Assembly: GCA_922989275.2 (NCBI GenBank)
Contig: OV277870.1
Span: 32,422,356 to 32,486,355 of the forward strand
From: Gari tellinella
Taxonomy: Eukaryota; Mollusca; Bivalvia; Cardiida; Psammobiidae
Length of the DNA stretch: 64,000 nt
Reading direction: 5' to 3'
The notes beneath the pieces were generated by a model that was given only the letters and a program-made list of their open reading frames with translations, did no database searches and was not told the origin of the DNA. A program made the position numbers and the translations under genes. Shown here in pieces: positions 1 through 11,083 of the stretch; the first letter of the stretch is position 1, and each line of letters opens with the position of its first letter.

Positions 1-575
1 AACCTTCTATAAGTCATAATTTTGGCTATAACTTTATGAGATTTTGTCAGTGTCATATCCTTGATAAACATTTAGGTCATACTGGAGTGTAGGTCATGTC
101 GGGTCATAAAGTAGGTCAGTAGGTCAAATTGCAGAAAAAGCATTTTGCCGCTCATAAGGCCAAATTTATAGTCCAAGCTTCTTAAAACTTGCTTAGAATG
201 ATTATCTTGACAAAAGCACTGTGTGAATATGGGTTACATAAGATAAAAAAGTAGGTCAGTAGGTCAAACATAGAAAAAGCTTCTAAACCCCCATAGGAGC
301 CATATATGTAGCCATAATTTCACACAACTTGCTCAGAATGAGACACCTTTACAAAATCTAGGGATGTACTGATATAGATTACTTGGGGTCAAAAAGTAGG
401 TCAGTAGTTCATATCATAAGTAAGGCTTCAAAGCACCCTAGGACCCACATCTTTTGCCCTAATTCCATGAAAATAGATCAAAATGAATATGGATTATGTC
501 TGAGTTAAAAGTAGGTCAGTAGGTCAAATCATAAAAAGGCTTCTAAAACATTGGCTATACTTTTAGCTCAAAATT
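1..575. repeat. Tandem-unit core of a hairpin-ended element, left end outside window
   Basis: The stretch repeats a ~125-140 bp unit four times. Each unit contains aagtaggtcagtaggtcaaa, a run such as 'cttcaaagcaccc' and a 'cataattttatgaaacttg'-like box. It resembles the 'ctaggtcactaggtcaaatcatag' core of the element at 4709-6078, so I take it as the truncated right part of a related element lying in the intron before the first visible exon. No right end with ctcttgtt is seen before the exon at 617. Confidence 0.6.
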
Positions 576-616
576 CAAAAAACTTGCACAGTTGGACCTT
601 GACTATTTTATTGTAG

Positions 617-715
617 GCTCTTGAGATGATTGGTAACCTGCGGGCAGCCTTTAATGATCTTCTGGAAGAGAATAACTGGATGGACAATGAAACAAGGGCA
701 GTTGCCAGAGAAAAG
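617..715 (+). CDS. M13 zinc metallopeptidase, internal exon 1 of 7 visible
   Basis: The exon has an AG acceptor at 615-616 and a GTGAGA donor at 716. It is 99 bp, phase 0 at both ends, and encodes 33 residues beginning ALEMIGNLRAAF and containing NNWMDNETRAVAREK. The WMD..T...A..K pattern is conserved in neprilysin/ECE enzymes (M13), about 170-190 residues before the zinc site in the human enzymes. M13 enzymes are type II membrane ectopeptidases that cleave small peptides. The N-terminal half (cytosolic tail, membrane anchor, first ectodomain part) must lie upstream of the window. Neprilysin and ECE cannot be separated from this exon alone. Confidence 0.9.
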
Positions 716-1137
716 GTGAGAGCTTGTATTTGGTTCATCATTTCTCCATTGTAAAGCAAAGTACAGCCACCTGTATTTACCATTAACTGTGTTAAATTCA
801 GGTGGCTGCTTAAAGTAAATCGATCATTCTTTCCCAGCTGATAATTATGTAAGTGGTAAAATACAATGTGTTTATTTCTACTACTAACATTTTATAGTTA
901 GATCAAAAGCAGGGAAACTTGGTTTCTGACTTAAGAGGCTAAACTGTTTGCAGCTCAGATTTTAATATAATGATCAAGCTGTCATTTTACAACTTAGAAC
1001 ACTGTTCTTGTGAACGTTACACTTGTCTCATGCAAACAGTATAGGCCCTGATTAATGTTCTGTTTAGTTTATTGATACCAATAGATTGTAAAAAAAAAAC
1101 ACAAATTTATATAAGCAAAAATAAACTTGACTTTTAT
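716..1137. other. Intron 1, unique part
   Basis: No coding signal is seen. A short inverted motif (cagccacct near 766 and aggtggctg near 801) resembles the ends of the small hairpin repeats found elsewhere in the window. The rest is AT-rich intronic sequence. Confidence 0.5.
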
Positions 1138-2653
1138 TAGCTCGCCTATTCGGAGAATGGGGGGGCTTATGGAATCACCCCGGCGTCGGCGTTGGTTTTT
1201 CATGGTTAAAGTTTTGGGGTAAGTGTTGTAAAGCACTAACACTACATGAAATATTTGCATTAGGAAGCTGATATTTGGAATGGAGATGCCCTGTGGGTTG
1301 AACATTGATGTTGTGTAGTTAACATTTTAAAAAAAGTTAAGTTTAGTCAAAATTTCACCTTTTGTGGACTTTGGTTTTTCGGCTGATTTCTCATGGTTAA
1401 AGTTTTGGGGTAAGTGTTGTAATGCACTAATACTACATGAAATATTTGTATTAGGAAGCTGATATTTGGAATGGAGGTGACCTGTGGGTTGAACATTGGT
1501 GTTGCGTAGTTAAAATTTAAAAAAAAAGTTAAATTTAGTCAAAATTTTACCTTTTGTGGATATAGGTTTTTCGGGTGATTTCTCATGGTTAAAGTTTTGG
1601 GGTAAGTGTTGTAAAGCACTTATTCTACATGAAATATTTATATTAGGAAGTTGATATTTGGAATGGAGGTGCCCTGTGGGTTGAACATTGATGTTACGTA
1701 CTTAAAATTAAAAAAAAAGTTAAATTTAGTCAAAATCTCACCTTTTGTGGACTTAGGTTTTTCGGCTGATTTCTCATGGTTAAAGTTTTGGGGTAATATA
1801 TTAAGTGTTGTAATGCACTAATACTACATGAAAAATTTGTATTAGGAAGCTGATATTTGGAATGGAGGTGACCTGTGGGTTGAACATTGATGTTTCGTAA
1901 TTAAAAATAAAAAAAAACGTTTAAATTTAGTCAAAATTTTACCTGTTGTGGACTTAGAGTTTTGGGACTGAAATTTCAAAGTTAGTTATGGAGTAAGTGT
2001 TGGAATGCACTTATACTACATGACATATTTGCATTTATTAAAGGAATAATTTGAATATTTATTGTATTCATGGAGGTATGGAAAAAAACCTGGTCACACT
2101 GTATGAAACCGCAAAGCGGTTTCATACAAAAGTGTGACCAGGTTTTTTTTCCATACCTCCATGAATACAATAAATATTCCGAATTATTCCTTATAATTTA
2201 ATATCACTTCTAAATTTAAGAAAGTAGTTAAATAGAGAATCTGACGCGAATGTTCTTTTTTAACGCTTTTAAAACATAGGTTGTAGTCCCTCCGCCATAT
2301 ATATTTTCCGCCAAAACGCGACGTTGTTATGTAGTAACGTCGACGTCAATGACGTCATTTGGCATCCTGCTTCATGCAGCGCTTGTGAAGAGCAGTTGGA
2401 CTAAGGGAAAGTAGTCCTGACAAGGCGTGGCCTGAATTTTATTTTTTTCATGGAGTTATGAAGCAGAAATTACAGCCAATCACAGCTAACCAAATGTAAT
2501 GAAAACAAACAAAATTAAATTATAAGCTGATATTTGGAATGGAGGTTCCCTGTGGCTTGAATATCAATGTACTGATACACTTTTCTATTGATAGTTACCT
2601 ATTTAAGAAAGGTTTAGTAAGGCGAGCTTTGCTGTTCTCCGACAGCTCTTGTT
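1138..2653. mobile_element. Hairpin/TIR-ended non-autonomous element with four ~190 bp tandem units
   Basis: The left end is tagctcgcctattcggagaa and the right end is ggcgagctttgctgttctcc followed by gacagctcttgtt, so the ends are inverted copies of each other (agctcgcc/ggcgagct, ggagaa/ttctcc). The core repeats a ~190 bp unit starting catggttaaagttttggggt at about 1201, 1392, 1585 and 1776. The right end ...ctcttgtt is the same as in the tagctcacc elements of this window. There is no coding capacity. A separate palindromic element sits inside it at 2041-2192. Confidence 0.7.
2041..2192. mobile_element. Perfect-like palindromic MITE (foldback, ~152 bp)
   Basis: The left arm from aaggaataat runs to gtatgaaaccgc and is mirrored by gcggtttcatac through gaattattcctt, with a 3-5 base centre at about 2111-2117. 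The arms are ~73 nt with only a few mismatches or indels, for example an extra t in the poly-T run and aaa versus t after the gtatgaaac block. On the RNA it would form one long hairpin. It is nested in the element at 1138-2653. Confidence 0.8.
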
Positions 2654-2694
2654 AGAAACTGGCATTAGCCAGTTGAAATTTAGGGGGTGGATGA

Positions 2695-2775
2695 GTTAAA
2701 GCAGATTGAAAGTAAAGCAGAGGGTGCCTTATTACACATTCTGATTTACTTTCAACTTACTTAAAGCTGCCATCT
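2695..2775. repeat. Short hairpin repeat (agcagattgaaagtaaa type)
   Basis: Inverted halves: taaagcagattgaaagtaaa and tttactttcaacttacttaaagctg around a centre near 2737. It belongs to a group of 65-100 bp hairpins with 'agcaggctgaaagtaaag'-like stems that recurs at 2900, 6709, 13750-14000, 22520 and 47700. Confidence 0.6.
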
Positions 2776-2899
2776 GCTAGGATATAATCATGTTTTATAT
2801 GGTACATATTCATGACTGTATAAAGTGGAACTGTTTATATCAGTGGAGGAATAAATAAGAGGTATGGTGTGAAAAGGCATTTCTAAGGTAAAATGGGTT

Positions 2900-3001
2900 A
2901 AGACAGGTTGCTGCTTAATGCAAGACACCAGTGATGCAGAAAGTTCCTTCAGGAGATTTCTGCATTACTTTCATCCTGCATTAAGATGTCCTCTGTCTTC
3001 A
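2900..3001. repeat. Short hairpin repeat just upstream of exon 2
   Basis: The stem aagacaggttgctgcttaat...gcagaaagt pairs with ctttctgcattactttcat...cattaagatgtcctctgtctt. The centre is near 2953. It ends 75 bp before the acceptor of the exon at 3076, so in pre-mRNA a ~45 bp imperfect stem would form close to the 3' splice site. Confidence 0.65.
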
Positions 3002-3075
3002 GGACCAAAAATTGCAAAATTTGTAAGCTGCTTGAGAGAGGGATAAAACTTCAGTACTATACTCAAATTTTGCAG

Positions 3076-3153
3076 GCTAACGCCATTAAGGAGAGGATTG
3101 GCTATCCAGAGTTTGTGCTTGATCCAACTAAACTGGATAAAAAACTTGAAACT
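3076..3153 (+). CDS. M13 zinc metallopeptidase, internal exon 2 of 7 visible
   Basis: The acceptor is tgcag at 3071-3075 and the donor is GTAAGT at 3154. The exon is 78 bp, phase 0 to 0, and encodes ANAIKERIGYPEFVLDPTKL followed by DKKLET. It continues exon 1 (AREK|ANAIKERIGYP); the A.AI...IGYP motif is shared by neprilysin and ECE. The next intron is 17.7 kb and full of repeats. Its small size and exact phase agreement with the previous exon make the call safe. Confidence 0.92.
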
Positions 3154-3159
3154 GTAAGT

Positions 3160-3262
3160 AGCTACTTTAACTAATTACCTACTATTTTACATTAGCCATT
3201 TGAATCAACCATATATATCTACTATTTGCATCAATCCTTTACATTAGCTATTTACTTCTTTG
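3160..3262. repeat. Degenerate ~24 bp minisatellite (ttacattagccatttgcatcaacc)
   Basis: Short runs of 'ttacattagccatttgaatcaacc' repeat imperfectly. The same unit continues at 19517-19760, on the far side of the large block of insertions, so the two may once have been one array. Confidence 0.55.
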
Positions 3263-3680
3263 TGTCACCTGCTGTAGGCAGAGGTGACACTGAGGGATCA
3301 CTTTTTACACCGGCGTCCGTCCGTCCATCCAAGTGCACGAAAGGTAATTTCTTGGATATGGAGAAGAATAGATAACAGTAAATTCTATTCATTCCATGTG
3401 TGTTGTTGGGTATATTTGTGTTGTTTTTGGGTATGGAGAACAAAAGAAAAACCCAACAAACCTCAAATTTAGGGACGTCCGTCTGTTTGTCCGTCCGTTC
3501 CCACAATATGATAGTTGCGTGGCTAAAATTGTGTCCATAACCTAGACACATAATTGAAAAACTTTAACCTGGCAGTTTCTTGTAACATGAACCTGGCCGT
3601 TTCTTGTGACATTAACCTGGCCAGTTGTGGGACATAGGGTTAGGGGTAGGGTTAGCCTCCAGATCATTCCATAACAAAGT
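3263..3680. mobile_element. Truncated hairpin-ended elements (gtgtcacctg type and aacctggcc type)
   Basis: At 3263-3289 there is a terminal hairpin tgtcacctgctgtaggcagaggtgaca followed by a ccgtccgtccatcc stretch, the layout of the left ends in this window. From about 3480 the text gtccgtctgtttgtccgtcc through aacctggccagttgtgggacataggg and tagcctccagatcattcc matches the block at 27120-27300. No matching right end follows. Confidence 0.55.
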
Positions 3681-3953
3681 TAGTATTAGTGAAAATTATC
3701 AAGAAAAGATATGCAACAGCTTACTTGTTCATACACGTGTGCATTTTTAACTGTAGAAACCTTTTTGGAATACAGTCATATTTCGAATTCATAATGAAAT
3801 ATAATATACATGTAAATAGCCTACTCTTAAACCCCGAAACTGAAACAGGTTCTTTATGTTAAACTAAAGTCTATAGTCAAGTTGCCAAAAAAAAAAGATA
3901 AAGGATTAAAAAAAAAGTCTACGTATAATGTGTTTTAGCTCACTGTCTAAGTT
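3681..3953. other. Intronic sequence, nothing recognised
   Basis: AT-rich sequence without a coding signal or a repeat I can match in the window. Confidence 0.4.
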
Positions 3954-4407
3954 TATTGAAAATCATACGGAAAGAGATTAAAAATGTCACTCGTATTCGG
4001 TCATAATTGTTTCGACCCAACACGAGAGTTAAAACGGGGGAGAGTTATGAAACTCGGGAAAACCATTATTTGAATTCATTCCCGTAAACGTGTCTTCTTA
4101 GAAGACGAGAAACTAATAGTACAGTAAAACCTCTCTATAACGTCCACTAAATGGTTTTAGATAGCAGGTTCTTTAGGTTCTATGTTTTATTGAAAATCGT
4201 ACGGGTAGAGATTAAAAATGTCTGGCGCATTCTGTCATAATTGTTTAGAACCAACACGAGAATTAAAGGGGGGGAAGAGTTGTGAAACTCGGGAAAATAA
4301 TTATTTGTTTTCAATCCCGTAAACTTGTACCTCCTCCTAAGAAAAGTAGCTAAAGATACAGAATAAAACCTCTCTATCACGACCACTAAACTGTGTTAAT
4401 TAGCAGG
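3954..4407. repeat. Two tandem ~235 bp diverged units
   Basis: The first copy (about 3954-4170) and the second (about 4189-4407) share tattgaaaatc.tacgg, gagattaaaaatgtc, cataattgttt, ccaacacgag, gaaactcggg, cccgtaaac and aaaacctctctat..cg.ccac. They differ by roughly a fifth of positions by eye. The second overlaps the inverted-repeat element that ends at 4557. Confidence 0.65.
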
Positions 4408-4557
4408 TGTTAAAAACAAGTGCATGCTTAAGGAAAGGTGAACGTAAAACAAGTTTCTGCAGAAACTTTCATGTTTACGTTCATTTTGCTTCAAGCTTTC
4501 CCGTCTTTTTAAGCAGTCAATTAGCCTTCAGTTTAGTGGTCATTATAGAGAGGTTTT
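4129..4557. mobile_element. Element bounded by inverted acctctctataa ends
   Basis: The left end, agtaaaacctctctataacg then tccacta, is mirrored by tagtggtcattatagagaggt and ttttatagta at 4534-4563. A third copy of the same end in direct orientation lies at 4366-4390. It may be a MITE-like element. No coding capacity is seen. Confidence 0.45.
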
Positions 4558-4708
4558 ATAGTAGATTGAATAATGATATAAGGACCAAACGCATCTGCAC
4601 GATTGATTTTGGTCTCAAAATCTACTATGCTGCTACAGTTTTTACTTTTGATCGATCAACTCTGTCAAACACGGGTTTGTATTTTTTCTGAGGAATGTAA
4701 TCCTTTTT

Positions 4709-6078
4709 TAGCTCACCTGGCACTTCGTGCCAAGGTGAGCTTTTAGGATCGCTGAATGTCCGTCGTCCATCGTCCGTCGTCTGTCCGTCCACAATTGTTC
4801 GTTAACACTCTAGCGCCTACAAATTTCATCTTATCTTCATGAAACTTCATGACAATGTTTGTCTTGATGAAATCTAGGTCAAGTTCGAAAGTGGGTCATG
4901 TCCGGTCAAAAACTAGGTCACTAGGTCAAATCATAGAAAAACCTTGTTAACACTCTAGAGACTACAAATCTCAATGGATCTTTATGAAACTTGGTCAGAA
5001 TGTTTGCCTCATTGATATCTAGGTCAAGTTTGAATGTGGGTCATGTCCGGTCAAAAACTAGGTCACAAGGTCAAGTCATAGAAAAATCTTGTTAACACTC
5101 TAGAGGCTACAAATCTGAATGGATCTTAATGAAACTTGGTCAGAATGTTTGCCTCATTGATATCTAGGTCTAGTTTGAATGTGGGTCATGTCCGATCAAA
5201 AACTAGGTCACTAGGTCAAATCATAGAAAAACCTTGTTAACACTCTAGAGGCTACAAATCTCAATGGATCTTAATGAAACTTGGTCAGAATGTTTGCCTT
5301 ATTGATATCTAGGTCAAGTTCGAATGTGGGTCATGTCCGGTCAAAAACTAGGTCACTAGGTCAAATCATAGAAAAACCTTGTTAACACTCTAGAGGCTAC
5401 AAATCTCAATGGATCTTAATGAAACTTGGTCACAATGTTTGCCTTATTGATATCTAGGTCAAGTTCGAATATGGGTCATGTCCCATCAAAAACTAGGTCA
5501 CTAGGTCAAATCATAGAAAAACCTTGTTAACACTCTAGAGGCTACAAATCTCAATGGATCTTAATGAAACTTGGTCAGAATGTTTGCCTTATTAATATCT
5601 AGGTCAAGTTTTGAATGTGGGTCATGTCCGATCAAAAACTAGGTCACTAGGTCAACTCATAGAAAAACCTTGTGAACACTCTAGAGGCTACAAATCTCTT
5701 TGGATCTTGATGAAACTTGGTCAGAATGTTTGTTTTATTGATATCTAGGTCAAGTTTGAATATGAGTCATGTCTGGTCAAAAACTAGGTCACTAGGTCAA
5801 ATCATAGAAAAACCTTGTGAACACTCTTGAGGCTACAAATCTCATTGGATCTTGATGAAACTTGGTCAGAATGTTTGTCTTATTGATATCTAGGTCAAGT
5901 TCGAATATGGGTCATGTCCGTTCAAAAACAAGGTCACTAGGTCAAATCATGCGAAAATCTTGTTTACACTTTATAGGTTGATTGTGGGTATACATGTCCA
6001 GTCATAATCTAGGTCACTATAGGTCAAGTTTGCCATGGTGTACCAGGTGAGCGATTTAGGGCCATAGTGGCCCTTGTT
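4709..6078. mobile_element. Complete hairpin-ended element, 'taggtcaag' core (~145 bp x 8)
   Basis: The left end tagctcacctggcacttcgtgccaaggtgagct is a perfect terminal hairpin (stem gctcacctggcac/gtgccaaggtgagc), followed by a short gtccgtcgtccatcg low-complexity tract. The core is about eight units of ~145 bp (for example from 4944, 5087, 5231, 5377, 5521, 5667 and 5813) with boxes cttgttaacactctagaggc, gaaacttggtcagaatgttt and aactaggtcactaggtcaaa. The right end ccaggtgagcgatttaggg then ccatagtggcccttgtt carries the inverted stem plus a second small hairpin. There is no ORF. The organisation matches the non-coding pearl/HINE kind of bivalve element; the class assignment is inference. Confidence 0.75.
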
Positions 6079-6144
6079 ACATTAGCCGAGGTTAAAGTTG
6101 AGATGATAGATAGTTATAGAAGGCAGTGTTATTTATATGCAAAT

Positions 6145-6290
6145 GAGAGAGAGAGAGACAGAGACAGAGAGAGCAAGACGCACACAGAGATAGAGAGAGA
6201 GAGAGAGAGAGGGGGGGGGAGAGGAGGGATGGAGGATAGATATATATATAGATAGAGAGACAGAGAGAGATATATAGACTAGCAGACTGA
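6145..6290. repeat. (GA)n purine-rich microsatellite
   Basis: Imperfect gagagagaca/gagagaga runs, a G9 run near 6212 and tatatagata. Open reading stretches on both strands here are low-complexity artefacts. Confidence 0.85.
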
Positions 6291-6708
6291 AAGAGTGAAT
6301 AAAGACAAACAGACAGAAACAGATGCATGTAAACAGACAGAGGGTCAGTCAGACAGAACAGACAGCTGTTTTCATGTGGAAATAATATGCTGTTAGAGCT
6401 TCTTCCCGGAATGTCTCAGAGCGAACGGTCAGTACTGTATACGGTCGCATGATTGAATTAAATGTACATATCAACTAACTCGACCGAGCTTACTTTTTCG
6501 TCTCTTTTCATAAACAGAATTAAACCCTATTTACCCTTTTTATGACATCGCATACTAAACGGCAATCAAATAAGTTTAGTTTAAACATATTTTACAGGGC
6601 TGCCATAAATTGACATAAAAATCCTAAGATTTTCAAATAAGCATTTTTAAAGTGCGATTTTACAAATATTTCCTGTTCCCCATCGCCTGTTTCTAGTTGT
6701 GTTGCCAC
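6291..6708. other. Intronic sequence, nothing recognised
   Basis: Continues as cagacagacaga-rich sequence to about 6365 and then unique AT-rich sequence with no coding signal. Confidence 0.4.
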
Positions 6709-6793
6709 GTGGCTGCTTAAAGTAGGCTGAAGGTGAAACAGAATGTGCCTTAAGGCGCATTCTTCTTTACTTTCAGCCTGCTTTGAGCTACCA
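6709..6793. repeat. Short hairpin repeat (gtggctgcttaaagtaggctg)
   Basis: The stem gtggctgcttaaagtaggct...aatgtgcc pairs with ggcgcattcttctttactttcagcctgctttgagctaccac, centred near 6752 (ccttaagg). It is the clearest copy of the small hairpin family in this window. Confidence 0.75.
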
Positions 6794-6959
6794 CATACTA
6801 GAAAGAATATCTGAAGATTTAGAAAAAATCCGGATAAGTTGCAGTCCTGATTTTATTTCAATTATATACATAAAATGGGGTTGGACCACAAGTTCTACCA
6901 ACTTAGAGACGGTCCTTCCCCTATAGTTTAACAAATACAAATTCTTTTTCGAGAGCGGG

Positions 6960-7115
6960 CATTAGTGAGCCAGAGAGAGGGAGAAATAAAAAGAGAGAGA
7001 GAAAAGAGAGAAATAGAGCGAGGGAGAGAGAGAGAGAGAGAGAGATAATAGAGCGCGAGGGAGGGAGAGAGAGTATGTGTACAGTTGCCTCCATAACCAT
7101 TATACATACTCTCTC
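6960..7115. repeat. (GA)n microsatellite, ending in (CT)n
   Basis: The tract gagagagagaaa... continues with interruptions to about 7074, and ctctctctc follows at 7109, so the flanks could pair. No coding potential. Confidence 0.85.
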
Positions 7116-8219
7116 TCTCGGCAATCAAATACATAAAGAAATTTATACAAATAGCAAACATATATATGTACAGTCGGCTGAGCGGTCATTCGGACTGAAA
7201 GTAGACTTTAACTTGGTATATTACTTTTTTTATTTATCTCTGACGACCCGTGTCTGTAAACACCATATTGGATCTGCGATACTGTAACTGTGGAATTCTG
7301 AATGTCTACTGTCATCTTCAATCCATATGTGAAAATTTTAAAAAGACAAACAGGTGGTTTCGCGTTCTTTTGCAAACTACGTTTTAAAACTAGATTATAT
7401 TATTGATTTAAAAGAGTCAACAAAGTCTTCATCAGTCATATACATATATTGGAAAATATTGTTTTATAAATGTGGTAATTAACGGTGTAGATACTTATCT
7501 AGTGATTGTAACTCAGTGTATGATAAGGATCTACTAGAAATTTTTAAACAACTTTTCGTTTACTTTCATTCTAAATAACTATAATGTTGATGACATTTAA
7601 AATTAAAATGTATTATCTGGTTTTGAGATGATCGCTTACAATCATGGAGACAATACACATTTCTCCATGCTTACAATGTACATAATACGTATAGAGATAG
7701 ATCTTACATCCATACAGATAAGAAAAATCAATCAAATTAGTTATGTAAGTACTTCGTTATTGCTGTCTCTCAGTGTCACTCGTTATCTGCCACATTTCCC
7801 CATTGAGTGCCCCGATTAAGTGAATCACGTGCCTAGACTAACTGGTTATTTCCGAAGCTGTCACGGCGATTTATGGCATACAGTGTTAAAATCGTTATTT
7901 TTTATGATTGGCTTTCTAATTGGGGGCGGAGTTAAACGAAATAATTTACAATAATCTGAGTCATATGATTGGTCGAAAAAGAAGGTATTAGTTGGAAACT
8001 GGAAGGTCACGAAAGCCTAATTGACACATCAATAAGTTAACTTGATAAAAACTTTGATGTTACATAACTTAAAGAAGTAGTTTGCCTCTTCATTTTTCTT
8101 CTCTCGACAAAAAGGCATATATTATGGTGATATGTGTATCACTTTCACCCCTGAGCTATGAAATTTGTGTGGGGTGCCATAAATCATAAATTAAAAAAAT
8201 CCGTTTGCACTACTAAACC
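7116..8219. other. Intronic sequence, nothing recognised
   Basis: About 1.1 kb of unique AT-rich sequence. Short open stretches do not resemble any family I know and lack splice context. Confidence 0.4.
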
Positions 8220-8660
8220 ATCATCTCTGTACATTGAACGGTGCAGATCCTGATCAGAGATACAAGGAGTCCTCTGGTCTGGGTTTACATGCTTACTGTT
8301 AAGCATACGACAAGTGCACTTGTCATAGGTAAACTGTTAGAAAGTGACTAGTATATTCGTCGATAGGATTAAGTGTGTGACGTAATTACGATATGTGGTC
8401 ATATCCTTAAACGGTGTAGATCCTGATCAGAGGACTCGAAGAAACCTCTGATCTGGATCTACATGTACATGCTTAGCATTCGACAAGTATACTTTCATAG
8501 GTAACACTGTTAGTAAGTGACGAATGCATATATATACTCGTAGATACAATTGAATGTGTGAACCAATAACGATGTGATCGTATCCTTAAACGGGATAGAT
8601 ACTGATCAGAGGGCTCTAGGATCCCCCTGATCTGGGTCTTTATAGTTATCAAGGTTTGTT
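8220..8660. repeat. Three tandem ~180 bp units, each with a gatcag hairpin
   Basis: Units share gtgcagatcctgatcagag...ctctggtctggg, acatgctta..cata/ttcgacaagt, cataggtaa.actgttag.aagtgac and a cgtcgatagg segment. Hairpins lie near 8240-8290, 8410-8465 and 8590-8645. Related sequence is found at 10690-10930, on the other side of the element at 8678-10413, which therefore probably inserted into this array. Confidence 0.65.
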
Positions 8661-8677
8661 TATATGTATTATTTATT

Positions 8678-10413
8678 ATCCCCTGCCGAAAGGCAGAGGG
8701 ATACTGTTTTAGGTCTGTCCGTCCGGCTGTGTGTGCGTGCGTGCGTGCATCACGTTTTCCGTCCGCAACTGTATCTCCGAAACCTATAAACAGATTTGGA
8801 TTAAACTTGGTATACTTATTTGTCATCATAGGAGCACCGTGGGAAATCAAATTTTTTTCAGAAAATTTGAGGAATTTATGAGTTATCTGCCCTTTTTGTG
8901 TTAAAAATGCTGTCCGTCCGTCCGTCACGTTTTCCGTCCGCAACTGTATCTCCGAAACCTATAAACAGATTTGGATTAAACTTGGTATACTTATTTGTCA
9001 TCATAGGAGCACCGTGGGAAATCAATTTTTTTTCAGAAATTTTTAGGAATTTATGAGTTATCTGCCCTTTTTGTGTTAAAAATGCCATATTTAACAGTTT
9101 TTACACTCTAGCAACTACAGTATTCAACATATTTTGTTTATACTTGCACACATTGTCTATAAGTACAAGTTCTTGCAGGTGTGCAATTATTGTAAAAAAA
9201 GGATACTTGTGGCAAGAGTTATCTGCCCTTGATGTACTTAGAAATGCTAGAAAATGCTTTATTTTGATATTTTTTACATACTAGAGCCTATAAATATGCA
9301 TGGATTTTGATAAACTTTCTTGAATTATGTATGGCTATTAGATTTCAAATGAATTTGATTATTGTTGAAAATGGAGAAATCAGTCATGAGTTATCTGCCC
9401 TTGATAAGTAAAAAAGGCCATATTTCACTGTTTTTACTCTCTGACAACTACAATTATGAATGGATTTAAATGATACTTGCACACAATGTCTATAAGTACA
9501 AGTTCTTGAAGGTGTGCTATTATTGTCAAAAAAGGATACTTGTGGCAAGAGTAATCTGTCCTTGATGTACTTAGAAATGCTAGAAAATGCTTTATTTTAA
9601 TATTGTTTACATCCTAGTATCTATAAATATGCATGGATTTTGATAAAAAAAATTCTTAAACTATGTATGGCTATTAGCTTTCAAATAATTGTTATCCTTT
9701 TTGAAAATGGAGAAACTAGTCAACAGTTATCTGCCCTTGATGAGTCGAAAAAACCATATTTAACAGTTTTTACCATCTAGAAACTACAGTCTTTAATGGA
9801 TTTTGATTTAACTTACACACGATGTATATAAATATAAGGGTTGCAATTATTGTCAAAAAAGGATACTTTGTGGTAAGAGTTATCTGCCCTTTATGTACTT
9901 AGTAATGCTCAACATGGCTTTATTGTTTACATGCTATTGTGTACAAATGTGAATGGATTTTGAAAAAAAAAATTAAATCATATATGGCTATTATTTATAG
10001 AATGAGTTCAATTTTTGTCGAAAATGTGCAAATTAGTCAAGAATTCTCTGCCCTTGATGAGTTGAAAATGTGTTTACACTCTAGTAAATTCTACAGTTCT
10101 GAATTTTTTTTAATAATACTTGCACACAATTATAAATTCCTGAAAGTGTTTAATTACTGTTGAATTTCAATCAAGAGTTACCTGCCCCTGTCATACTTAG
10201 ATTTATAATGCTACAAACGGCTTTATTTTTTGCATTGTTTAGGCTTTAACATGTACAAAATTGAATGTATTTTATAAAACTTTGTAAAAAGCTTTTCAAT
10301 GTTGATCTTTAAAGACAGGTGATCACCATTTGCCCCTTCCTCCCACATTAAAGTTTGCCACTTTCTTCTGGACAATCGCTGCGGCAGGGGATATCAGCTC
10401 TAAGGTGCTTGTT
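8678..10413. mobile_element. Hairpin-ended element, atcccctgccg type, copy 1
   Basis: The left end atcccctgccgaaaggcaggg has a terminal hairpin (ccctgcc/ggcag.ggg), followed by ggtctgtccgtccg and a gtgcgtgcgt tract. A 176 bp segment is duplicated at about 8749 and 8925 (gtcacgttttccgtccgcaa...ctgccctttttgtg). Inside are repeated boxes gagttatctgcccttgatg and tacttgcacacaatgtctat at ~290 bp spacing. The right end ctgcggcaggggatatcagc then tctaaggtgcttgtt carries the inverted stem. It is non-coding. Copies 2 (37237) and 3 (52750) share many diagnostic bases that differ here (ctataagtac versus ctacaagtac; aaaatggag versus aaaacggag), so copy 1 is the outlier. Confidence 0.75.
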
Positions 10414-11083
10414 AATTTTCCAATTGCTGTTGCATCACTGGCGCTTTTGTATTAAAACAACAGTATGGGACTTGTAGTACGACAGCCGAGTCTACACTGT
10501 TTGCAAGAATTTGGGCATTCGATTTGGTCATTTCTGCCCCGTCTGATTCATTCCTTGCTGATCCATCGTCATGGTGCTGTTCCCTCCATCAGAACATAGA
10601 AGACCGTTAAGGAAAGACAGTCACGTGAACAAAAAGTCATTTATCGCACAAAAAAAACGCGAGATCAACGACATGCTGTCCAGACGATTTGCCATTGTGT
10701 CAATAGAAGTTAGTTTAAAAAAAAGAGTATACTCGTCGATAGGGTTGAATGTGTTAAATAATTGTTTTCATAAACAGTGCAGATCCTGACCGGAGCACTC
10801 CTTTATGAACACTCTGATCTTGGTCTGCACGGTTAGCACACGACAAGTGTACTTTTCTCAGTTACACTGTCAGTGCAAGGAAATGACGAGTGTACTCTTT
10901 GATAGGGTTAATGTGATAACCAATTCTACCTTTTTATCAACTCATCACGGTTGAGTCTCATCTTTTCAGTTAAAATTCTACCATATACATGTACACACAT
11001 AATCATGATTTAAAAAAAATGAGATGTTGAAATAAGGCTTTTTAAAACTTTAATTTACTATAAATGATGAGTAATTATCTAAT
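10414..11083. other. Intron with gatcag hairpin and array remnant
   Basis: Contains a fragment of the 8220-8660 array at about 10690-10930 (cagtgcagatcctgaccgg with gatcttggtctgca as hairpin arms, then tacttttctcagttacactg). The rest is unique sequence without coding signal. Confidence 0.5.

Noticed and set aside
6067..7161. Open frames rich in RERERE or SLSLSL
   Set aside because: Low-complexity translation of (GA)n and (CT)n microsatellites.
8473..8943. 156 codon minus-strand frame over the left end of the atcccctgccg element (also at 37667 and 52781)
   Set aside because: It crosses the element boundary and repeats the same residues in each 176 bp unit, so it is a chance frame over repeat DNA.
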